A stretch of 32,855 nucleotides of DNA, taken from Planctomyces sp. (GTDB lineage Bacteria; Planctomycetota; Planctomycetia; Planctomycetales; Planctomycetaceae). Below are positions 26,401-32,855 of this stretch, in pieces (position 1 is the stretch's first letter; every line of letters starts with the position of its first letter). Location of the stretch: positions 1-32,855 of the forward strand of contig JAEUIH010000082.1 in assembly GCA_016795105.1 (NCBI GenBank), written 5' to 3'. Below the pieces are notes generated by a model, which saw only the letters and a program-made list of their open reading frames with translations, was not told the DNA's origin and ran no database searches. The position numbers were made by a program, and so were the translations under genes.

Positions 26401-27450
26401 ATGGCAGGTGCTCGTGTAACAGTCGTAATCTCGCAGGCGCAGGGGCGAAATCCCGTCAAACGCCAGCTGGAAGAAGACATTGCTACGGCGTTGATTGCCG
26501 AGCCAGGTGTGGACGTTTCGCTGGTACCACATCTTTACGACATGTCACAGGACCATACTGGATATTTGTTCCTGAGGTCCGTTCCTGGAAATCTGATTGT
26601 GTTGAGCTGGCTCTACGAACGCGCGACTCGATGGACGCTGGACCGAGCCGGTGTGCGTGGTCAGGTCGGAACCACGGTCCTGAAATCTGCAGATGACGAA
26701 CTGGACGAGGATGCCGATGATGACAATGAAAAAGAGTCATCGGGTTCCGACGGCATTGGCAGTCTCAATGTTCCGGATCGTCGACTCTATTGCATCGACC
26801 TGCGAGTTTCAGAATCTGCCAGCGTGTACCTCAACGAAATTCGACGGATTGTAAATGAGAATTCGGTGCAGGTTGTGGACCTGATGTCATGGATCGGAGG
26901 CAGTCCGAAGCAGGAACAGCTTGAACGATATCTGCAGCCGGAACGCATGTTGGAAGCAAGGCGTGCTCTCGACAGTGGTACGGCCAACCATCAGGACAAA
27001 GTGTCTCTGCCGGAAGATACGGGACGGCGCTGGTATCCGGTCATCGACTACAGTCGATGTACGAACTGCATGGAGTGCATCGATTTTTGCCTGTTTGGAG
27101 TCTACGGCGTTGATCAGCTGGATCGTATTCTTGTGGAGCAGCAGGACAACTGCAAAAAGGGGTGTCCTGCCTGCAGTCGAGTCTGCCCTGCCAATGCGAT
27201 TATCTTTCCTCAGCACAAGACTCCTGCGATCGCGGGTGCGGAAGGCGAAGTCGGGGGTGTCAAGATCGACCTGTCGCAACTCTTTGGCGGGGATACCGGA
27301 GAATCGGCTGTTGAGCTTGCGGTAAAGGAACGAGATGCAGAATTGATTTTGGCCGGACGACATGCAGTGGGCATGTCAGTTGGAGTTCGGCAGGCTCACC
27401 GGGAAGAGATTGATCAGCTGATTGAAGATCTGGATGCACTGGATTTTTAA
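26401..27450 (+). CDS. 2x[4Fe-4S] ferredoxin-domain protein with novel N-terminal region
   Basis: The C-terminal half holds two cysteine clusters: CTNCMECIDFC (Cys220, 223, 226, 230) and CKKGCPACSRVCP (Cys251, 255, 258, 262), as expected for two [4Fe-4S] clusters; the second has CX3C at its start rather than CX2C. Residues 1-95 (VTVVISQAQGRNPVKRQLEEDIATAL and VPGNLIVLSWLYERATRWTLDR) form a folded-looking domain I do not recognise. They are followed by an acidic linker (about 98-113), then a second segment containing LYCIDLRVSESASVYLNEIRRIV and IGGSPKQEQLERYL. There is no signal or membrane helix, so the protein is cytoplasmic. It is 44 bp behind the GcvH-like gene and is probably the electron donor or acceptor for that pair (inference). 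Confidence 0.9.
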   Translation: MAGARVTVVISQAQGRNPVKRQLEEDIATALIAEPGVDVSLVPHLYDMSQDHTGYLFLRSVPGNLIVLSWLYERATRWTLDRAGVRGQVGTTVLKSADDELDEDADDDNEKESSGSDGIGSLNVPDRRLYCIDLRVSESASVYLNEIRRIVNENSVQVVDLMSWIGGSPKQEQLERYLQPERMLEARRALDSGTANHQDKVSLPEDTGRRWYPVIDYSRCTNCMECIDFCLFGVYGVDQLDRILVEQQDNCKKGCPACSRVCPANAIIFPQHKTPAIAGAEGEVGGVKIDLSQLFGGDTGESAVELAVKERDAELILAGRHAVGMSVGVRQAHREEIDQLIEDLDALDF

Positions 27451-27468
27451 TTCGGAATGTGTTTATTG

Positions 27469-27509
27469 GCCATCACCGCGAGATGAGGCTGAATCGCTCA
27501 GGGGATGGC
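27469..27509. terminator. Convergent terminator hairpin
   Basis: GCCATCACC (27469-27477) pairs with GGGGATGGC (27501-27509) with one mismatch, and an inner GCGA (27478-27481) pairs with TCGC nearby. It lies between the convergent ferredoxin and HDOD genes, 18 and 26 bp from their ends. No T tract is present. Confidence 0.5.
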
Positions 27510-27535
27510 GTGTCCCTCGATCTACGCAACTCAGC

Positions 27536-28432
27536 TCATGAAAAAACCGCTGTAATTTCGTCGACTTCCCGGACAAGTCGTTCGCGGATTTCATCGTAGT
27601 CTTTGCGGTCAAGACGAACTTCTTCCAGCAGGGTATCCGGACAATCCAGTGCGAGATAGTCGAGTCGGAATCCAGCTGGCAATCCTGCCGCCATGATATC
27701 TGCGATTGCGATCAGGCACGTTGATCCTCTGTTTGAACTGCAGACGTCCAGAGGGCGGTGATGGTTGCCAACAATCTCACACAGGGAGTTCGGGAACCGC
27801 CATTCTTCGCACAGCATTCCGCCAAAAGAGCTGTGTTCGTCGCCAAAGAGTTCGACTTCGGCGTCCATCAGGTTTCTCTGTGGATTTCCATCAGCATCAG
27901 GACCGCACATTTTTACAGCATCGAGAAATCGGGTGCGGTCGGAATGCAGTTCTCCGATAATCCCAACATCATGGATCAGACCCGCGAGAAACAACTCATC
28001 CGCACGGCCAAATCGCAGAGTGTCAGCAACGAGCTTTGCGGCTGCGGCAGTAGCAGTCGCATGCCGCCAGAGATTCTCAACCAGAGTTCGATGAAGTTCA
28101 CTATGGCCTCCAACCTCAAAGATCTTCACCATCGAAGCCACGATGGCTAGATTTCGAGTCGCCTGAAGTCCGAGGATTGAGATCGCTCGTGATACCGATG
28201 CAACCTGGCGAGAAAGCCCGTAGAAGCTTGAGTTCACAACTTTCAGGAGTCGGCAACTCAATGATGGGTCGCGTGAGATTACACGATTCAGGTCATCTAT
28301 GGTTGAAGCGGGGTCCTCAACCAGTCTGAGAATTTCAACCGTCATTGCCGGCAGCATGGGAAGCGAAGAGAGCTTCGGACGTCGGGCCGTCGGCAAAGAG
28401 TCCAGTGGGGCATTCATGCTGTCCGGTTCCAT
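27536..28432 (-). CDS. HDOD domain signalling protein
   Basis: HDOD proteins are HD-domain relatives that act in bacterial signalling, often alongside c-di-GMP or chemotaxis. The 298-residue protein is a single HDOD domain: KLSSLPMLPAMTVEILRLVEDP at the N-terminus, DPSLSCRLLKVVNSSFYGLSRQVASVSRAISILG, LWRHATATAAAAK with a conserved His, LFLAGLIHDVGII with the HD pair, and GDEHSSFGGMLCEEWRFPNSLCEIVGNHHRP. No second domain or signal is present. The start may be the ATG at 28432 or MNAP 15 bases on; neither has a strong ribosome site. It is divergent from the GGDEF/EAL gene, which suggests a shared regulatory theme (inference). Confidence 0.93.
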   Translation of the reverse strand: MEPDSMNAPLDSLPTARRPKLSSLPMLPAMTVEILRLVEDPASTIDDLNRVISRDPSLSCRLLKVVNSSFYGLSRQVASVSRAISILGLQATRNLAIVASMVKIFEVGGHSELHRTLVENLWRHATATAAAAKLVADTLRFGRADELFLAGLIHDVGIIGELHSDRTRFLDAVKMCGPDADGNPQRNLMDAEVELFGDEHSSFGGMLCEEWRFPNSLCEIVGNHHRPLDVCSSNRGSTCLIAIADIMAAGLPAGFRLDYLALDCPDTLLEEVRLDRKDYDEIRERLVREVDEITAVFS

Positions 28433-28781
28433 TCAGTTCAGAAATGTTCTGCTTGAAGTATGGCCTGTCAGTCATCGAAGGACTGGCAAAATACTGACGT
28501 TGCTGGTTTACCCGACACGCGACTTATTTCAATCCTCGGTTGAAGCTAACGACTCTTCCGATTGAATGAAGAAACCTCACCCTGGGAGTTTCCCGACCAT
28601 CCTCGACGAATTGGTAGTGAGAACCCGCGGGTCCGGTTGTGACTATGACATCTTTGACGCTGGTTCAATGATGCAAAAAAAGAACTTCGGGTGAGGAAAG
28701 AAATGCTGCCTGTGCGGGTGTTTCGCAGGAGCTAGGTTTTTCCAGTGATGTCATTGGAAAAAAAATCCCCAGGGCTTTTTT
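28433..28781. promoter_or_regulatory. Divergent intergenic region, HDOD / GGDEF-EAL genes
   Basis: This 349 bp stretch must hold both promoters. An A-rich patch lies near 28675-28683. At 28737-28762 TTTTTCCA and TGGAAAAA form an 8 bp hairpin with a 10-base loop, ending 19 bp before the GGDEF-EAL start; the AGGG at 28771-28774 remains free as the likely ribosome site. I looked for a c-di-GMP riboswitch and did not see the conserved core. No small gene is supported. Confidence 0.4.
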
Positions 28782-31373
28782 ATGCTCTTCTTTGTTTTGC
28801 ACTATTATCTCGACCTACTGGCATTCCTCGCCACCGCGATGGGGATTGCTGCCTACATCGATGCGCAGACTCAGAAAGCAGGAGCATTACGGCGAGGTCG
28901 ATTGATAACATGGGGCCTGACACTGTCACTCGCTTTAATCGGTACCGCAGCCGCTCACTGGACCTGTGAATATCAACGAAGCCGGTTGAAAGCCAGCATC
29001 GAAGGACTCGCTCCTACATACGCGATTGAACTGGAGAATGCTGGTCATGAAAATGTGGGACTTGACACCGATCCATCGGATCCTCTTTATCTGCGGTTGA
29101 TCGAACGTCAACGAGACTGGCTGACTGCGAATCAGGCGGTTGCTGATATCTACACTCTGAAGAAGACGCCAGATGGTCGAATGGCATTCGTGGTGGACTC
29201 CGAAACCGACTACAACCATGATGGCTTGTTTCTTGGTGAGATTGAGTCACGGACGAAGATCGGAGAAATCTACGAAGACACTCCCGACAAGATGTACGAG
29301 GCTTTGGCCGGCAAGGTGATTTTCGATGATGTTCCAATCACCGATAAATGGGGGACATGGGTCGGAACGTATGTCCCGATGAGGAATTCGAAGGGGCAGG
29401 TTGATGCGATTTTGGGTGTTGACTTTCCGGCCTCTCACTGGTTGTTCGTACTTGTTCTCAATCGCGGCGGTGTCCTCGGTGTCTTCCTTGCTCTGATTGC
29501 CGGCTACCAGGTGGCAATCCTGCAGTGGTACCAGAACCGGGCCGAAATTCGCTTTCACCGCGAAGTTGCAATCCAAAAACAGGCACAGGCGCAGGCTCTG
29601 GAAGACGCCATTCGTCGACTGAGGGCTTATGAACTGGTGATTGATGCACATACCAGCCTGTCCATTACTGATCATCGAGGCATTTTGACTCACGTAAATG
29701 AGAAGTTCTGTGAACTAAGCGGATTCGAATGGGAGGAACTCATCGGCCGATCTCCGTCGATCGTGAAGTCCGGCTATCACTCGCGTTCATTCTGGGAAAC
29801 GGTCTGGTCCACAATGCTTCGGGGGCAGGCATGGCGGGGGGAGATCTGCAACCGCAATCGGACGGGCGAACTGTATTGGGTTGATACGACAATTGTGCCC
29901 TATAAGGACGCTACAGACACCATCACGCAGTTTATCTCTGTCGGTACAGACATAACCGCAAGAAAGAAATTTGAAGCAGAACTGCTGAGTGCGGCACGAG
30001 TTGATAAGCTGACCGGACTGCCAAATCGCGCGCTCATTCAGGATCGACTCAGACAGGCAATTGATCGAAGTCGTCGAGTTCCCAGCTATCTGTTTGCTGT
30101 TATGTTCATGGACTTCGACCGTTTCAAGCTTGTCAATGACTGCCTTGGTCATGACGTGGGTGACATGCTGCTTCAGCAGATCGCCGGACGTTTGAGTAAT
30201 CTTCTGCGAAGCGGAGATTCTCTTGCAGTGGATGCTTCCGGTACGACGGTGGCACGTCTTGGAGGCGACGAGTTTGTAATTCTACTGGATGGAATCTCCA
30301 GACCAACTGATGTCTCTCTGGTGGCAGAACGGATCCTTACCGCCTGCGACACTCCATATCAGATCGGTGAACATCTTGTTCGTTCATCGGCCAGTATTGG
30401 AATTGTCTGCTCGGATCCTCGCTACAAAACAGCCGAAGAAATGCTGCGCGATGCTGACATCGCAATGTACGAAGCAAAGGCTCAGGGCAAAGCGCGATTC
30501 GTCATCTTTGATTCAAGCATGCAGCAGGCTGTACATGAACGGGTACAGATCGAAACGGACATGCGAGCTGGTGTTGGAACTGATCAGTTCTTCCTCAGAT
30601 ATCAGCCCATCATCGGACTCGAAGATCGCATCCTCCGAGGCGCTGAAGCACTGGTTCGCTGGAAACATCCAGTGCGTGGGGAAATCAGTCCGGTGAATTT
30701 TATTCCAATTGCCGAAGAAACAAGACTAATCCTGCCCCTCACCGTGTGGATCATGGAACAAGCCTGCTGGCAGTTCATGCAGTGGAAAACACTGGCTCCT
30801 GATCGTTGTCCGGACTATATGAGCGTTAACCTGTCCCGAGTTCAGTTCTCTGAGCCAGGGATCGTTCGGGAAATCCTGCGGATTATCGAAGCCTCAGGTA
30901 TGAAGGCTTCGGAACTCCAGCTCGAAGTGACCGAATCAGAAATTATGTCGAACCGTGAGTCTGCCATTGAGATTCTGCGAAGTCTCAAGGCGTTTGGCTT
31001 CCGACTCGCCATGGATGACTTCGGGACCGGACACTCATCGCTCGCCTGCCTGCATCAGTTCCCGTTCGATGTGATCAAGATCGATCGAGCCTTTATCGCC
31101 AATCTTGCTCATGGTCGCACATTTATCGCCCTGGCAAATGCGGTCGTGACACTCGCAGAGAATCTCGGTCTGACATGTGTCGCGGAAGGGATCGAGACGT
31201 TTGATCAGATCGTGCTGTTACAGTCGATGGGATGCCGGTGCGGCCAGGGATACTACTTTGGACGACCAGTCTCGCCGGAGGACTTCATCTCAGGAAACTG
31301 GGCTGGAAGTCTGGCCAGACCAAAACATCTCGAGATGCTGGCCCCCGAAGCTTCCCAGGCCGTCGGTATCTGA
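28782..31373 (+). CDS. Membrane-bound PAS-GGDEF-EAL c-di-GMP enzyme
   Basis: This 863-residue protein has two N-terminal membrane helices (about 5-25 and 41-60), an extracytoplasmic Cache-like sensor (about 61-220, with IYTLKKTPDGRMAFVVDSETDY and WGTWVGTYVPMRNSKGQ), a third helix (about 221-245), a coiled stretch, a PAS domain (about 282-395), GGDEF (about 400-580) and EAL (about 590-845). Both catalytic domains look active: GGDEF is intact at 494-498, EAL at 622-624, with NLSRVQF, ELEVTES-type QLEVTES, MDDFGTGHSS, KIDRAFI and VAEGIET all present. The inhibitory-type RSGD (476-479) stands 14 residues before GGDEF instead of the usual 5, because of an insert (SLAVDASGTT). AGGG lies 7 bases before the ATG. 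Confidence 0.95.
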   Translation: MLFFVLHYYLDLLAFLATAMGIAAYIDAQTQKAGALRRGRLITWGLTLSLALIGTAAAHWTCEYQRSRLKASIEGLAPTYAIELENAGHENVGLDTDPSDPLYLRLIERQRDWLTANQAVADIYTLKKTPDGRMAFVVDSETDYNHDGLFLGEIESRTKIGEIYEDTPDKMYEALAGKVIFDDVPITDKWGTWVGTYVPMRNSKGQVDAILGVDFPASHWLFVLVLNRGGVLGVFLALIAGYQVAILQWYQNRAEIRFHREVAIQKQAQAQALEDAIRRLRAYELVIDAHTSLSITDHRGILTHVNEKFCELSGFEWEELIGRSPSIVKSGYHSRSFWETVWSTMLRGQAWRGEICNRNRTGELYWVDTTIVPYKDATDTITQFISVGTDITARKKFEAELLSAARVDKLTGLPNRALIQDRLRQAIDRSRRVPSYLFAVMFMDFDRFKLVNDCLGHDVGDMLLQQIAGRLSNLLRSGDSLAVDASGTTVARLGGDEFVILLDGISRPTDVSLVAERILTACDTPYQIGEHLVRSSASIGIVCSDPRYKTAEEMLRDADIAMYEAKAQGKARFVIFDSSMQQAVHERVQIETDMRAGVGTDQFFLRYQPIIGLEDRILRGAEALVRWKHPVRGEISPVNFIPIAEETRLILPLTVWIMEQACWQFMQWKTLAPDRCPDYMSVNLSRVQFSEPGIVREILRIIEASGMKASELQLEVTESEIMSNRESAIEILRSLKAFGFRLAMDDFGTGHSSLACLHQFPFDVIKIDRAFIANLAHGRTFIALANAVVTLAENLGLTCVAEGIETFDQIVLLQSMGCRCGQGYYFGRPVSPEDFISGNWAGSLARPKHLEMLAPEASQAVGI

Positions 31374-31382
31374 GTCGTCTGA

Positions 31383-31410
31383 GCTGACAGCGCTCGAGCA
31401 GGTTGTCAGC
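31383..31410. terminator. Possible convergent terminator hairpin
   Basis: GCTGACA (31383-31389) pairs with TGTCAGC (31404-31410), with GCT/AGC able to pair inside the loop. It lies 9 bp past the GGDEF-EAL stop and 17 bp past the end of the convergent propeller gene. No T tract is seen. Confidence 0.4.
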
Positions 31411-31427
31411 GCCAGGCAATTCGATGA

Positions 31428-32543
31428 TCAAAATGATCGTGACTTTGGAGCCGCCGGACCTTCCGGGGAAAGTATCAGTCGAGTTGGTTTACCGCAGTGA
31501 GGGCATGGAACCATAAAGGTTGTTGTCACTCTCGTAACCGCCCGCAATCCCGGATTCACCATCGAGACATTCCCAAGGCGGTCAAACGCAACGGCTGCGG
31601 TACCCTGGGGAACTGTTGCATAAACGTGCGGCTTCATTTCGGATTCGACTTCTGAGTCCGCGATTGGTGTGGATTCATTGAATCGGACGGCCGTTTGAAT
31701 CTCTGCTCGAACCCCCGCACGAACTTCGCCGCTTCGTTGTCTCTCCGGGCTGAGTGCCGCCAATTGGCCTTCGGGGAGTGAGAACAGCCGAGCACATCCG
31801 GCGGTAACACGACCGATTTCTGAAACTCCTCCGTCGAGGCCAACATACGAAATACGACCAGTAGAGTGCAGAACATGCACCTGACCGGAAGAACTCAGTG
31901 CGATGTCGGTGATTGCTTCAGGTAAAGTCGCCAGCAACGTGGTTCCCGAGTCCGGAGATGACATTGTCAGTGTTCGTGTTGATTTCGAATTGACGAGAAA
32001 CTCACCTGTCGTCAACCGGACCATTGCAGTCGCTTCGAACGGAAAGGTGGCAACTTCGACACTCAATCCGGTCGGAGTAAAGTGCAGGATTCGGCTGACG
32101 TTTGATTCCACAATCAGAGTGTAAATGTTGTCAGACGAATCGACAGCGATACGAATTATCCCGCGGGTGTTCTTGACCGGGGCGTCGACATGACCATCTG
32201 CCGACAGCCGAAACACCGTCTCAGCCCCGCGGTCCGCAACATAGATCATTCCTGATTCTGTTGATACTATGTCAACCGGTTCGATCACGCTCACCGGCAG
32301 TCGTTCAATCACTGGTTTCGATCGCACAATCACCGGTTCATGCCGATGACCTCGCAGCTGACCAAGCCCTGCATCGCTGTTGTCAGAATGGTCTTTTTCA
32401 CCGACTGCATTGACCTGCGGCTGTGTGTTGCTTTGGGCGTCCGCGTTCTTTTGAGTCAGCAATGTGGCAAAACAGATCAGGAGCGCGCAAGACAGCATCT
32501 GAAAGAAATCAACTTGCACACGGCTTGTGATTTCAGGATTCAT
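31428..32543 (-). CDS. Secreted beta-propeller-like (NHL-type) protein
   Basis: This protein of about 371 residues starts with a signal peptide (MNPEITSRVQVDFFQMLSCALLICFATLLT, cleavage near ADAQS). The body repeats a propeller pattern of short strands: PVDIVSTESGMIYVADRGAETVFRLSADG, IIRIAVDSSDNIYTLIVESNVSRILHFTPTG, AMVRLTTGEFLVNS and ITDIALSSSGQVHVLHSTGRISYVGLDG, as in NHL/SMP-30-like proteins. The tail has a lone CPHCGKP pair and a basic end (AAPKSRSF). ATG at 32543 is chosen because GGAGG lies 10 bases upstream; an ATG at 32591 would place 16 extra residues before the signal. Its partner or ligand is unknown. It is convergent with the GGDEF-EAL gene. Confidence 0.8.
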   Translation of the reverse strand: MNPEITSRVQVDFFQMLSCALLICFATLLTQKNADAQSNTQPQVNAVGEKDHSDNSDAGLGQLRGHRHEPVIVRSKPVIERLPVSVIEPVDIVSTESGMIYVADRGAETVFRLSADGHVDAPVKNTRGIIRIAVDSSDNIYTLIVESNVSRILHFTPTGLSVEVATFPFEATAMVRLTTGEFLVNSKSTRTLTMSSPDSGTTLLATLPEAITDIALSSSGQVHVLHSTGRISYVGLDGGVSEIGRVTAGCARLFSLPEGQLAALSPERQRSGEVRAGVRAEIQTAVRFNESTPIADSEVESEMKPHVYATVPQGTAAVAFDRLGNVSMVNPGLRAVTRVTTTFMVPCPHCGKPTRLILSPEGPAAPKSRSF

Positions 32544-32691
32544 CCGCTGTGATCCTCCCCCTCTGGAACGCTTCTGGCAGGTACCCGACATCGCTCGTTC
32601 ACGATTGCAGCCCGCGGATTATCTGAATCCCGAACCCCGTCGTCAATGAAAATGCCGATTTCAGGTCACACCAAAGCAAAAAGTGTGCCGT

Positions 32692-32728
32692 AAAGTACTC
32701 ATCACGCTCCGTCGTGATGACGAGTACC
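32692..32728. repeat. 37 bp dispersed hairpin repeat, copy 2
   Basis: This is the reverse complement of the element at 156-192, differing by one base in the loop region. It pairs GTACTC and ATCACG with CGTGAT and GAGTAC as in copy 1, with the same unpaired GTC. It lies about 150 bp upstream of the propeller gene rather than after a gene, so here it is not a terminator for an obvious neighbour within the window. The remaining 32544-32855 shows no supported gene. Confidence 0.8.
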
Positions 32729-32855
32729 TGGCTGCGGTTCTTGAGATTTCACAGGGAGTCGGTGGGAGCCGGCAACGCTCGACATCACGACGTGGCGTCC
32801 GATGTTGTAAACAGTTGGTTTGTGGTACACGTCGTATGCCCCCGCGAAGGCCGGA

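Noticed and set aside
28433-28781. c-di-GMP riboswitch before the GGDEF-EAL gene
   Set aside because: The conserved GEMM core was not found; only a simple A/T-rich hairpin is present.
156-32728. Inverted 37 bp copies as ends of one large mobile element
   Set aside because: The interior is housekeeping genes of one consistent character with no transposase or integrase, and I saw no target-site duplication; a dispersed hairpin family is simpler.

Overview
The window looks like chromosomal DNA from a planctomycete (order Planctomycetales; genus not determined). The evidence is gene content: a c-type cytochrome/DUF1549/DUF1553 protein followed by a DUF1501 protein, a second DUF1501 protein, a DUF1559 prepilin-like protein paired with a small carboxypeptidase-regulatory-like lipoprotein, a two-domain DUF1080 protein, and PpiC, SppA and FHA proteins of the kind common in this phylum. 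No rRNA, tRNA, CRISPR array, phage gene or transposase was found. I recognise 27 protein-coding genes.

Layout. 196-4724 (-): cytochrome-domain DUF1553 protein and Tat-exported DUF1501 protein, a two-gene operon. 4845-6527 (-): ilvD, with a strong terminator-like hairpin after it. 6872-9025 (+): two TatA-type translocase subunits followed by a Tat-exported DUF1501 protein. 9031-9226: two and a half tandem copies of a 76-78 bp element that folds as a perfect four-way junction, lying between convergent genes. 9227-12667 (-): sppA, a pterin carbinolamine dehydratase and a LarA-like (DUF2088) protein, tightly packed. 12886-14499 (+): sodium/solute symporter. 14568-16719 (-): FHA protein, lipoprotein, DUF1559 protein. 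16996-18485 (-): yacG and archaeal-type phosphoglycerate mutase. 18607-19923 (-): DUF1080 protein. 20019-22653 (-): hemE and hemY, a haem biosynthesis pair. 22792-24027 (-): PpiC-type lipoprotein. 24310-25221 (+): cdsA. 25358-27450 (+): flavin reductase-like, GcvH-like and 2x[4Fe-4S] ferredoxin-like proteins, an apparent redox operon. 27536-28432 (-) and 28782-31373 (+): divergent HDOD and PAS-GGDEF-EAL signalling genes. 31428-32543 (-): secreted beta-propeller-like protein.

How the parts fit. Several genes concern export and the envelope: Tat subunits and two Tat substrates, SppA, a PpiC lipoprotein, CdsA, and secreted DUF1080 and propeller proteins. Housekeeping metabolism is represented by ilvD, hemE/hemY and apgM. 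The two most interesting items are the flavin reductase/GcvH-like/ferredoxin operon, which has a lipoylation-type lysine but no glycine-cleavage partners nearby, and the cloverleaf tandem repeat at 9031-9226. In addition, one 37 bp hairpin element occurs near each end of the window in opposite orientation with a single mismatch, so it is a dispersed repeat family of this genome.

Limits: all functions come from reading motifs by eye; no database search, structure prediction or expression data were available. Several start codons were chosen from Shine-Dalgarno spacing or signal peptide position, as noted in each entry.
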